Part shown: in pieces, positions 8,525 through 15,738 of the stretch
Layout: the number at the start of each line of letters is the position of its first letter
How positions within the stretch are numbered: the stretch's first letter is position 1
Assembly (NCBI GenBank): GCA_012512505.1
Contig: JAAZEB010000179.1
Span: 1-34,956, forward strand
From: Armatimonadota bacterium
GTDB lineage: Bacteria; Armatimonadota; JAAZEB01
Direction of reading: 5' to 3'
DNA: 34,956 bases
Notes under the pieces: model-generated
The model's input: only the letters and a program-made list of their open reading frames with translations
Databases searched by the model: none
Told to the model about the DNA's origin: nothing
Made by a program: the position numbers and the translations under genes

Positions 8525-9064
8525 GTGCCCGAAGAAGAGAAGTGCCTCGAAACGAAGACGGTCTACGACGGCCGGCTGCTGAAGGTGCGGGCCGACCGGG
8601 TGCAGCTCCCGGGCGGATCGGAGAGCACCCGGGAGGTGGTGACCCACCCGGGGGCGGTGGCGATGGTGCCGGTCACCGCGGATGATCAGGTGGTGCTGGT
8701 GCAGCAGTGGCGCTACGCGGCCGGCGGGCCGCTGTTGGAGATCCCGGCCGGAACGCTGGAACCGGGGGAGGAACCGGTCACCTGTGCCGCCCGCGAACTG
8801 GCGGAGGAGATTGGCTGTCGGGCGGGCCGCCTGGAACCGCTTGGCTCCTTCTTCGTCGCCCCGGGCTACTCTTCCGAGCGCATTCACCTCTATCTGGCCA
8901 CGGAGCTGCAGCCGGCGGAAGGAGAGCCGGACGCCGACGAGGCGATTGAGATGCTGCTGGTGCCGCTGGCCCAGGCCGTGGCGATGGCCCGGGATGGCCG
9001 CATCGAAGACGCCAAGAGCATCATCGGCCTCCTCCTGGCCGCCGAACGCCTCCGCGATCGGTGA
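8525..9064 (+). CDS. Nudix hydrolase, ADP-ribose pyrophosphatase type
   Basis: 179 residues. Residues 76-98 match the Nudix box GX5EX7REUXEEXGU exactly (G76, E82, then RELAEEIG), which binds the divalent metals for pyrophosphate hydrolysis. The N-terminal strands (ETKTVYDGRLLKVRADRV, VVLVQQWRYAAGGPLLEIPAG) and the downstream GSFFVAPGYSSERIHLYLA are characteristic of the NudF-like ADP-ribose/ADP-sugar pyrophosphatases. The exact substrate is not certain. GTG at 8525 is preferred because GGAGGGAG ends 7 bases before it. The in-frame ATG at 8495 has its purine tract only one base away. It is followed 28 bases later by serS and is probably in one operon with it. Confidence 0.92.
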   Translation: MPEEEKCLETKTVYDGRLLKVRADRVQLPGGSESTREVVTHPGAVAMVPVTADDQVVLVQQWRYAAGGPLLEIPAGTLEPGEEPVTCAARELAEEIGCRAGRLEPLGSFFVAPGYSSERIHLYLATELQPAEGEPDADEAIEMLLVPLAQAVAMARDGRIEDAKSIIGLLLAAERLRDR

Positions 9065-9092
9065 CGCCAACGGCGGCGCGTGAGGAGACGCG

Positions 9093-10376
9093 ATGCTCGA
9101 CCTGCGCTGGATCCGTGCCCACCCCGAGGAAGCGCGGCGCCGGCTGGCCTCCCGCGGCGCGGTGGAGCCGCTTGATGAGGTGCTGCGCCTGGACGAAGAG
9201 CAGCGTGCCCGGCTGGCAGAGGTAGAGGCTCTGCGGGCACAGCGAAACCAGGCATCCCTGGCGATCCGCCAGCAGCGCCAGCAGGGCGCGCCCACGGCCG
9301 AAGCCCGCGAGCGGGCACGCGCCATCGCCGCCGCCCTGGCCGCCGCCGAGCCTCCCCTGCGCGCGGTGGAGCACGCCCTGACGCAGGCACTTCAGGCCAT
9401 CCCCAACATCCCCCACCCCGAGGTCCCCGTTGGGCACGACGAGACCGCCAACCGGGTAGTGGAGACCCACGGCGCACCAACCCGGCCGGAATGGGTGCGC
9501 CCGCACTGGGAAGTGGGCCGCGAGCTGGGCATCCTCGACCTGCCGGGCGGCAGCCGGCTGGCCGCCGCGCGCTTCCCGCTGCTGATTGGCGCCGGTGCGG
9601 CCCTGCAGCGCGCGCTCACCCAGCTCATGCTGGCGCTGGCCGAGGAAGACGGCTTCACCGAGGTTGCCCCGCCGCTGCTGGCGAACGCCGACGCGCTCAC
9701 CGGCAGCGGGCACCTGCCAAAGTTCGCCGCCGATCTGTTCCGCACGCAAGAGGGCCTCGCCCTGATTCCCACCGCCGAGGTGCCGCTGGTGAACCTGCAC
9801 CGTGGGGAGATGCTGGCCGGCGCCTCGCTGCCGCGGCGCTACGTGGCGGCCACGCCTTGCTTCCGTGGGGAGGCCGGCGCGCCCGGCAGGGAAACCCACG
9901 GCTTGATCCGCCTGCACCAGTTCGAGAAGGTGGAGCGCGTCAGCTTCACCGGGCCGGAAGAATCGACCGCCGAACTGGCCCGCCTGACCCAGGCAGCGGC
10001 ACGAGTGCTGCAGCGGCTGGCGATCCCCCACCGCGTCGTTGAGCTGTGTACCGGCGAGCTAGGCTTTGCCGCCGCGCGCACCTTCGATGTCGAGGCGTGG
10101 TTTCCGGCGCTGGGGCGCTACCTGGAGGTGAGCTCCTGCAGCGATTGCGGCGACTTCCAGGCGCGCCGCCTGAACACCCGCTTCCGTGACGAGCAGGGCC
10201 GCCCGCGCTTCGTGCACACCCTGAACGCCTCGGGGCTTGCCGTCGGGCGCACCCTGGCCGCCGTGCTGGAGAACTGCCAGCGCGAGGATGGCACCGTCGT
10301 CGTCCCGGAGGCGCTGCGAGACTACTGCCGCTTGACGGTGCTGGGGGAGAGACGGCGGGAGCACGGTGACGGGTGA
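9093..10376 (+). CDS. serS: Seryl-tRNA synthetase
   Basis: 427 residues, the normal bacterial length. This cytoplasmic class II synthetase charges tRNA-Ser with serine. Residues 1-100 form the long antiparallel coiled-coil arm that grips the tRNA variable arm. The catalytic domain shows LIPTAEVPLVNLHRGE, motif 2 (CFRGEAGAPGRETHGLIRLHQFEKVE), SSCSDCGDFQARR and motif 3 (NASGLAVGRTLAAVLEN). The ATG at 9093 has GAGGAG 6 bases upstream. The stop overlaps the next gene's start by 11 bases, suggesting translational coupling. Confidence 0.98.
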   Translation: MLDLRWIRAHPEEARRRLASRGAVEPLDEVLRLDEEQRARLAEVEALRAQRNQASLAIRQQRQQGAPTAEARERARAIAAALAAAEPPLRAVEHALTQALQAIPNIPHPEVPVGHDETANRVVETHGAPTRPEWVRPHWEVGRELGILDLPGGSRLAAARFPLLIGAGAALQRALTQLMLALAEEDGFTEVAPPLLANADALTGSGHLPKFAADLFRTQEGLALIPTAEVPLVNLHRGEMLAGASLPRRYVAATPCFRGEAGAPGRETHGLIRLHQFEKVERVSFTGPEESTAELARLTQAAARVLQRLAIPHRVVELCTGELGFAAARTFDVEAWFPALGRYLEVSSCSDCGDFQARRLNTRFRDEQGRPRFVHTLNASGLAVGRTLAAVLENCQREDGTVVVPEALRDYCRLTVLGERRREHGDG

Positions 10377-12075
10377 CCGGAGCCAGGATGGCGGCCGCGG
10401 CAGCCGGGCGCGGCCGAAAGGACGCGGGGCGACCGCCGCGGGCCTGGCGCTGCTGGCAGCGGCGACGCTGGGCCTGTGCCTGCCACTGCTGGGCGGCATC
10501 AACTTCACCCCCGACACCGCGGAATACACCGGAATCGCCCGGCGCCTGGCCGAGGGGCAAGGACTGACCACCGCCATCAAGTGGCACTTCCTGGACCACG
10601 GCCCCGTCGTTCGCCCGGCGGCGGTGGAACGCCCGATCCTCTACCCGCTGTTTGGCGCCCTGGTGCTGAAGCTGGCGCCCGCCGCCGACCCGTTCCGCGC
10701 CCTGCAGACCGCCAACGCCCTGCTTGCCGCGCTGAACGTGGTGGTCGCCGTTGGCGCCTTCCGCACGGTGGTGCCGCCCGCCGCCGCGTGGCTCGGCGCC
10801 GCCTGCCTGGCGCTGAGCCCTGGCTTTACCCAGACGGCCACGGTGGCGCTCAGCGATCAGCTTTTCCTGCTGCTGTGGCTGCTGGCGCTGTGGCTGCTCC
10901 CCAACGCGCGCGGCGCGCGGGGCGGAGCGCTCTTCGGCGTTCTGACCGGGCTGGCCACCCTGACGCGTCCGAACGGGGCGCTGCTGGCACTTGGATACGC
11001 GCTTTACGCCGGGGCGCGGGGCGAGCGCCGCCGGGCCGCGGCGGTGGCGATGATGCTGGCGATGGCGCTCCTGGTGGCCGCGCCGGCGGCGCGTACCACC
11101 TTGGCGGCCCGGGCCCATGGTCTGCGCCCGGGGGCGCTGGTCAACTACTCCGTGCTCCACATCCACCAGGCAAGCTGGGAGGGCTTCGGCCAGCAGATCC
11201 CCTCGCCGCTGCAGTTGCTGCGCCAGCAGCCAGCGGCGGTGCTGCAGGGCATCCGGCGCAAGGCGCGCGCCAATGCCCGGGCGCTGGGCCTCTTCCCGGG
11301 GCCGCTCTTCTTGCTGCCGCTGCTCTCTTTGCCGGGAGCCCTACGTCGCCGCCGGGACCCCGCCGCCGCGGTGCCACCCCTCGAGGCAGAGGCCGCGGCC
11401 GCCGACGGCCGGCAACCGACGACAGCAGCCGAGTTGCGCCGGGTATGGTGGGTGCTGGCGGGGGCGAACCTTGCCTTCTACTGCGCCTCCTGGGTGGCGG
11501 CCGGCGCCCTGCGCTACCTGCTGCCCACCACCACACTGCTCCTGCCGCTGCTGCTGGCGGCGGGCTTCCGCCGGGCTGGCCACAGCAGCGCCGCTCGCAG
11601 CATGGCGGTGGTCCTGGTGGCCGGCACGCTGCTGCTGCTGGCGGGCTACTGGCACACGCACTGCCAGTGGATGCAGCGGCGCTGGCAGCCGGCAGGCTGG
11701 GAGCCTTACCACGTCGCCGCTCGCTGGATAGCGGCCGTCACCGGCCCGGACGAGGTGGTTGCCAGCAACAACCCGTGGATGATCCACGCGCTGACGCGGC
11801 GGCCCGCGCTTGCCTGTCCCTACTTCCGCCCGGGGGCCGACCTGACGGCGCTGGCCCGCACGTTCTCGGTGCGCTGGGTGGTGCTCATCGTCCGGCCGGG
11901 GGAGCCGCGGTTGCGCCACTGCCTGCAGCACCCGGCGGCCCAACTGGTGCGTACTCAGGATCGCGGCCGCCGTGCCGGGATCTACCTCTTTTCGGTAGCG
12001 CCCCCGCCGTCGCCGGCCGGCCGGGCGCAGAGGCGCATGCGCACCACCAAGATCGGCGGGATCTCCGGAAGGTGA
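10366..12075 (+). CDS. GT-C type membrane glycosyltransferase (GT39/ArnT-like)
   Basis: 569 residues with about ten hydrophobic segments. After the first transmembrane helix comes INFTPDTAEYTGIARRLAEG. An acidic residue here (D50) in the first periplasmic loop is the hallmark of GT-C enzymes of the ArnT/PMT/GT39 type, which transfer a sugar from a polyprenyl phosphate donor. RPILYPLF, LSDQLFLLLW and LTRPNGALLALGY fit the same superfamily, and a soluble C-terminal domain begins near residue 440. Acceptor and donor cannot be told. The start is GTG at 10366, inside the serS 3' end, with GGGAG upstream. The last 94 bases are antisense to the 3' end of the methyltransferase gene on the other strand. 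Confidence 0.8.
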   Translation: MTGDRSQDGGRGSRARPKGRGATAAGLALLAAATLGLCLPLLGGINFTPDTAEYTGIARRLAEGQGLTTAIKWHFLDHGPVVRPAAVERPILYPLFGALVLKLAPAADPFRALQTANALLAALNVVVAVGAFRTVVPPAAAWLGAACLALSPGFTQTATVALSDQLFLLLWLLALWLLPNARGARGGALFGVLTGLATLTRPNGALLALGYALYAGARGERRRAAAVAMMLAMALLVAAPAARTTLAARAHGLRPGALVNYSVLHIHQASWEGFGQQIPSPLQLLRQQPAAVLQGIRRKARANARALGLFPGPLFLLPLLSLPGALRRRRDPAAAVPPLEAEAAAADGRQPTTAAELRRVWWVLAGANLAFYCASWVAAGALRYLLPTTTLLLPLLLAAGFRRAGHSSAARSMAVVLVAGTLLLLAGYWHTHCQWMQRRWQPAGWEPYHVAARWIAAVTGPDEVVASNNPWMIHALTRRPALACPYFRPGADLTALARTFSVRWVVLIVRPGEPRLRHCLQHPAAQLVRTQDRGRRAGIYLFSVAPPPSPAGRAQRRMRTTKIGGISGR

Positions 12076-12833
12076 TCCCAGCGCAGGTAGCGGCCATCCT
12101 CGGCGCCCGGGGGCAGGCCGGGTTCTTCCAGCCCATCCACGGCGAAGCCATGCCGGAAACCGCAGCCCAGCAAAAGATGTAGGGGGCGATGGAAGTAGTA
12201 GTGCGGCTCCGGTTGGCCCAGGATGCCAACCCCCTTCCAGGCCCGGGGCGTCAGATACTGGCTTACCTGCACGCCGTTGCGCACCTCGAACTCGCCTTCG
12301 CGCTCGGTGGACACGGCGAATCTGCTGGCTTCGGGCGTCTGGAAGCAGGGGTGCATCAGCGAGAAGACGAACCACCCGCCCGGCTTGAGCAAGGTGGGCA
12401 GCGCACTGAAGAGCGGCTCGATCGCCGCCATGTCCATGAGCGCCATCGTGGCCACGGCGCCGTCAAAACGGCCCGCGCCCAACGCGCGCAGCGCCGACGC
12501 GTCGGTGGCGTCCACAACGTGGTACTCGATGTTGCGCAGGTGTTCCGGGGTGCGGGCCACGGCGCGTTCGATGAAGCGGCGGCTGAGGTCGATCGCGACG
12601 ACGTGGGCGCCCAGTTCGGCCATGCGCCGCCCAAACCGTCCCGCTCCGCAGGCCACATCGAGGACCACGCTGCCCGGCTGAATCTCCAGGAGACGCTCAG
12701 TGGCCGGCTCGATCAACTGGCACTGAAACCGGTTGCCGTCGCCGATGCGGTCATCCCACCACTCGGCGTTGCGATCCCAGATGCGCCGCACCTCCTCGTT
12801 CAGGTCCTGGCGTTCCAATGACGACTTCTCCAT
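11982..12833 (-). CDS. Class I SAM-dependent methyltransferase, 283 aa
   Basis: The N-terminal region (RIWDRNAEWWDDRIGDGNRFQ) precedes a Rossmann core: motif I VLDVACGAGRFGRR (about 58-71), the acidic end of strand 2 (HVVAIDLS), VVDATD, FDGAVATMALMDM and LLKPGGWFVFSLMHPCF. This is a small-molecule methyltransferase of the UbiE/Methyltransf_11 group. After the core a C-terminal part (PRAWKGVGILGQPEPHYYFHRPL) resembles enzymes acting on small metabolites, but the substrate is unknown. ATG 12833 is chosen. GGGGAGG lies only 3 bases upstream, so ATG 12854, seven codons earlier, is possible. The 3' end overlaps the glycosyltransferase gene on the opposite strand. Confidence 0.88.
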   Translation of the reverse strand: MEKSSLERQDLNEEVRRIWDRNAEWWDDRIGDGNRFQCQLIEPATERLLEIQPGSVVLDVACGAGRFGRRMAELGAHVVAIDLSRRFIERAVARTPEHLRNIEYHVVDATDASALRALGAGRFDGAVATMALMDMAAIEPLFSALPTLLKPGGWFVFSLMHPCFQTPEASRFAVSTEREGEFEVRNGVQVSQYLTPRAWKGVGILGQPEPHYYFHRPLHLLLGCGFRHGFAVDGLEEPGLPPGAEDGRYLRWDHLPEIPPILVVRMRLCARPAGDGGGATEKR

Positions 12834-12950
12834 CAACCTCCCCTTCCGCGGCATGGGCGACGCGGGCTGGCACCGGCTGCAGCGCAGGTACCGTTCGCGG
12901 TCAGCGCCGGCCCGGCCTGCCGCCTCGCGGGGATAGCAAACCAGCACTCT

Positions 12951-12979
12951 TTCAGAATCTGTGGCAAATATGGTATGAT
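12951..12979 (+). promoter_or_regulatory. Probable promoter upstream of clpP
   Basis: TTCAGA (12951-12956, four of six matches), a 17-base spacer and TATGAT (12974-12979). Transcription from here would give clpP a leader of about 280 nt. Confidence 0.5.
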
Positions 12980-12984
12980 GTTGC

Positions 12985-13268
12985 CGGCAGGTAGGATGGG
13001 AGCGGCAGCGCCCATCCTGCGCCAACCGCCCGCGCAAACGGGCCTGGGGCGCGGCTCAGCCCGGCCGCTGCGCGGGTGGCGTGTCGTGTTGCACCCCCCC
13101 TGGATCTGCCACCATCGCGCCGGCTCCGTCGGCGACGCCGCCGGGCACCCAGGATACCGTCTTGCATTGTTGGGTAGCGCGTTCCGTTCGCCAGGGGATG
13201 GCCGGTGGCCATCCTGGCAGTGAGCCTCGTACCATCGACGGGAAGAGGGCCAATTGGGAAAGGATCGA
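12985..13268 (+). promoter_or_regulatory. Long structured leader (or small RNA) before clpP
   Basis: This stretch has no plausible protein but several strong helices. AGGATGGG pairs with CCCATCCT around a 10-base loop just after the predicted transcription start (about 12992-13017). CCGCCCGCGC near 13026 can pair with GCGCGGGTGG near 13071. A perfect 8-bp stem, GGATGGCC (13196-13203) and GGCCATCC (13207-13214), has a GGT loop, and CCA/TGG extends it past a two-base bulge. The first and last hairpins share the GGATGG/CCATCC core. I could not match it to RNase P, SRP RNA, tmRNA or a known riboswitch. Confidence 0.45.
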
Positions 13269-13829
13269 ATGGCTGAACGCAGTAGCAGCGACGTGTTGTC
13301 CAGGAAGCGCATCGTCATCATCAACGGCGAGATCCGCGAGGAGATGGTCGAGAACATTGCCAAGGAGTTGCTGCGCCTAGAGGCCGCCAACCCCACCGAG
13401 GACATCAACGTCTTCCTCAACTCTCCCGGCGGTAGCGTCATCGCGGGCCTAGCGATCCACGATATCATGAAGATGGTGCGGTGTGAGATCTCGACCATCT
13501 GTTACGGGCAGGCCGCGTCGATGGCCGCCGTGCTGTTGATGGCGGGCACCAAGGGGAAGCGGTTCATCAGCCCCAACGCCCGGGTGCTGATCCATCAGCC
13601 CAGCGGTGGCGCCTTCGGCACCGCCACGGAGATTGAGACCACGGCCCTGGAGATCACGCGCATGAAGAAGCGCCTCCTGGAGCTGGTGTCGTTCTACACC
13701 GGGCAGCCGATTGAGCAGGTGGCCATCGACATGGAGCGTGACTTTTACATGGATGCCGAGGCGGCAGTGCGCTATGGCGTGGTGGATGGGATCCGCTACC
13801 CCGGCGAGGGCGGCACGGTCACCGAGTAG
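13269..13829 (+). CDS. clpP: ClpP-family serine protease with short N-terminus
   Basis: 186 residues. ClpP forms a tetradecameric chamber that degrades proteins fed by ClpX, ClpA or ClpC. The triad is visible: S84 (GQAASMAAVLL), H109 (RVLIHQPSGG) and D158 (ERDFYMDAEAA); the His-Asp spacing of 49 matches E. coli ClpP. Glycine-rich NSPGGSV is the oxyanion-hole segment. The N-terminus (MAERSSSDVLSRKRIVIING) aligns about 13 residues short of mature E. coli ClpP, so the axial loop that gates the pore and contacts the ATPase is largely missing. ATG 13269 follows AAAGGA. A TTG at 13254 would add only five residues. No clpX or tig is adjacent, so this may be a second ClpP-like copy. Confidence 0.9.
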   Translation: MAERSSSDVLSRKRIVIINGEIREEMVENIAKELLRLEAANPTEDINVFLNSPGGSVIAGLAIHDIMKMVRCEISTICYGQAASMAAVLLMAGTKGKRFISPNARVLIHQPSGGAFGTATEIETTALEITRMKKRLLELVSFYTGQPIEQVAIDMERDFYMDAEAAVRYGVVDGIRYPGEGGTVTE

Positions 13830-13850
13830 CCGGGGCGGTGCAGGGAAAAG

Positions 13851-13880
13851 AAAGCGCGGAGGGGGGCGCCTCCGCGCTTT
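13851..13880 (+). terminator. Hairpin terminator after clpP
   Basis: A perfect 12-bp stem, AAAGCGCGGAGG (13851-13862) and CCTCCGCGCTTT (13869-13880), surrounds a 6-base loop 21 bases after the clpP stop. There is no long T tract. The A/T ends make it symmetrical, and it could also serve the minus-strand DUF2283 gene, which ends 31 bases away. Confidence 0.75.
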
Positions 13881-13911
13881 CGCCGGTCAAACAACAAACC
13901 ACGTTAAGAGC

Positions 13912-14163
13912 TCAGCCAGCATGACCCATCGGCAGCAGCAGCGGCCATTCGCCAGGCTCCATCTCCTCGTCTAGCAACAGGCCATCGACGAAGGGCGCGC
14001 CCGGGAACATCCGGCTTGCGGAGAGGATGCTGATGCCGCGCAGGTTCTCGTCACTATCCAGGTCGAGCAGCACATGGCGGGTGACCTGAATGGTGCGTGC
14101 AGCCTCGCGATCGCTGAGATAGCAGTAGACCGCGTCAACCTGCTCGTCGTAGGTAACCTTCAT
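13912..14163 (-). CDS. DUF2283-family small protein, 83 aa
   Basis: The opening MKVTYDEQVDAVYCYLSD, then VLLDLDSDENLRGISILSASR, matches the DUF2283 pattern 'tYD...D.lYi.l....' and 'v..D.d..g.l.GiEil.as'. These short cytoplasmic proteins are common in bacteria and sometimes sit beside toxin-antitoxin-like genes, but their function is unknown. The C-terminus is acidic (VDGLLLDEEMEPGEWPLLLP). ATG 14163 has GGAG 6 bases upstream. No partner toxin is visible next to it. It has its own consensus promoter at 14219-14247 and a short leader carrying a hairpin at 14189-14211. Confidence 0.82.
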   Translation of the reverse strand: MKVTYDEQVDAVYCYLSDREAARTIQVTRHVLLDLDSDENLRGISILSASRMFPGAPFVDGLLLDEEMEPGEWPLLLPMGHAG

Positions 14164-14188
14164 CCACTTCTCCCATTCTGGGGGAATC

Positions 14189-14211
14189 GTCCGCTCCAAC
14201 CGCGAGCGGAC
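14189..14211 (-). promoter_or_regulatory. Hairpin at the 5' end of the DUF2283 mRNA
   Basis: GTCCGCTC (14189-14196) and GAGCGGAC (14204-14211) form a perfect 8-bp stem around a 7-base loop. It sits at or within a base or two of the transcription start predicted from the promoter, the placement of stabilising 5' hairpins or of protein-binding sites. Confidence 0.55.
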
Positions 14212-14218
14212 GCGCATC

Positions 14219-14247
14219 ATTATAGGCGCCGACCGGGCACGTGTCAA
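14219..14247 (-). promoter_or_regulatory. Perfect-consensus sigma70 promoter for the DUF2283 gene
   Basis: On the minus strand TTGACA (14247-14242), exactly 17 bases, then TATAAT (14224-14219). All twelve hexamer positions match. The predicted start near 14212 gives a leader of about 50 nt. Confidence 0.85.
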
Positions 14248-14380
14248 GCAGCCCGGCTGCCGAATCCGTTCAGGAATCGGGAGTGCGTCCCGCCGCTGGC
14301 ACCAGGCCAGGCTAACTCTACGCCCCCCGTCCTGAACTCCGGCGACCACCGTTGTCGGCCCGGTATTCCCAGGCTCAAGT

Positions 14381-15622
14381 ATGAGACGTTCTCTTGACCC
14401 GCTGCGTTCCCCGGTGTTGCACCTTCGCGCCGGGTTTGTGCTGCCGGTGAGCGGCCCGCCGATCCCCGACGGCGCCGTGCGGGTGTGCCGGGGCGTCATC
14501 ATGGCGGTGGCGCCCGCGTCGCGGCTGGTGCCACAGCCGGGCGATGAGGTTCTCTCCTTCCCGGATGGCATCCTGCTGCCGGGGATGGTCAACGCGCACT
14601 GCCACCTAGAACTAGGTGATCGCGCCGGCCGGGTGCCTTACCCCGGCACGCTCCCCGGCTGGCTCCGCGCGCTGACGGCGCTCCCCCCGGCGGACGCGGC
14701 CCAGGTGGCCCACAACGTGCGGGCGGGCGCGCGCACCCTCCTGGCCGGCGGCGCCACCTGCGTCGGCGACATTACCACCACCGGGTTCGCCCGCGCGCCC
14801 CTCCGCCGCACTGGCCTGCGCGCGGTGTCGTTCCGTGAGCTGCTCGGGTTCACGCCGGAGCGCGTGGCGGCGGCGCGCGCCGCGGCGCAGGAGTGGCTGA
14901 CAGAGACCACGGCGGGAGTGACAAACGGGATCTCGCCGCACGCGCCCTACTCCACGGCCGCCGCCTTGTTCCAGGAGGCCGCGCGGCTGGCGCTGGCCAG
15001 CGGCGTGCCGTTCACCACCCACCTGAGCGAGAGCCTGGACGAGGCCGAGTTCGTCGCCCGGGGCGAGGGCGAGTTCCTCGAGTTGCTGCGCGCTCGCGGC
15101 ATCCCGCCTGAGGTGTGGCAGCCGCGCGGCAGCTCTCCCATCCGCTACCTGGCCGACCTGGGGGTGCTGGAGGTGCCGGGCGCCGCGGCGCACGTGAACT
15201 ACCTGCTGCCGGGAGACCTGGAGCTGCTGGCCGCGGGGAAACTGGTGCCGGTCTATTGCCCCCGCAGCCACGCCTTCTTCCGCCACCCGCCGCACCCGGC
15301 CGGCGAAATGCTGCGCGCCGGCATCCCGGTCGCCCTCGGCACCGACAGCCTGGCCAGCAACCACGGGCTCGACATGCTGGCCGAGGCGCGGCTGGCCTGG
15401 CAGAGCGTGGCCGGCACCGGCGCTGCCGATTGGGTGCGGGCAGCAACACTGAACGGCGCGCGGGCGCTTGGGCAGGACGACCTCTGCGGCACCCTGGAAC
15501 CCGGCAAGCGCGCTGATCTCATCGTGGTCCGTCCCGGCGGGCACGCCCCCGATCCGTACGCCGCCGTACTTTCGCCCGGCAGCACCGTTCAGTTCACCCT
15601 GGTGGATGGCCGCGTGCCGTAA
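14381..15622 (+). CDS. Amidohydrolase-superfamily deaminase, possibly aminodeoxyfutalosine deaminase
   Basis: 413 residues, a metal-dependent TIM-barrel hydrolase. Metal ligands are visible in NAHCHLELG (H73, H75), SPHAPYST, FTTHLSESLDEAEF and LGTDSLASNHGLDML. The C-terminal LEPGKRADLIVV closes the composite beta domain. The combination HAPYS, HLSES...E, CPRSHAFF and GTDSLASN resembles the MqnX branch (deamination of aminodeoxyfutalosine in menaquinone synthesis) and the related chlorohydrolase/SAH-deaminase group. No other menaquinone gene lies in the window, so the substrate is an inference. The ATG at 14381 has only a weak upstream AGG. The start is divergent from the DUF2283 gene, 217 bases away. 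Confidence 0.85.
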   Translation: MRRSLDPLRSPVLHLRAGFVLPVSGPPIPDGAVRVCRGVIMAVAPASRLVPQPGDEVLSFPDGILLPGMVNAHCHLELGDRAGRVPYPGTLPGWLRALTALPPADAAQVAHNVRAGARTLLAGGATCVGDITTTGFARAPLRRTGLRAVSFRELLGFTPERVAAARAAAQEWLTETTAGVTNGISPHAPYSTAAALFQEAARLALASGVPFTTHLSESLDEAEFVARGEGEFLELLRARGIPPEVWQPRGSSPIRYLADLGVLEVPGAAAHVNYLLPGDLELLAAGKLVPVYCPRSHAFFRHPPHPAGEMLRAGIPVALGTDSLASNHGLDMLAEARLAWQSVAGTGAADWVRAATLNGARALGQDDLCGTLEPGKRADLIVVRPGGHAPDPYAAVLSPGSTVQFTLVDGRVP

Positions 15623-15647
15623 CCCGGCGGTGGTTCGGCCACCCTAT

Positions 15648-15666
15648 GCCTGCCGGAAGGGCAGGC
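15648..15666 (+). terminator. Short hairpin after the amidohydrolase gene
   Basis: GCCTGCC (15648-15654) and GGCAGGC (15660-15666) pair around GGAAG, 26 bases after the stop. There is no T tract, so it may be an attenuator or mRNA-end stabiliser rather than a full terminator. Confidence 0.4.
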
Positions 15667-15738
15667 TGGAGATGCCGCCGAAAAGGCTTGGCGGAGATGA
15701 GTTCCGGCCGCGGCATGGCGGCCGGGCAGGAGGTAAAG

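Noticed and set aside
10476-12182. 568-codon second plus-strand frame across the glycosyltransferase gene
   Set aside because: It is Pro/Gly/Arg-rich and lacks the hydrophobic helices and GT-C aspartate motif seen in the frame starting at 10366.
12985-13268. RNase P RNA, tmRNA or SRP RNA before clpP
   Set aside because: None of the short conserved signatures of these RNAs is present, and the length and order of helices do not fit.
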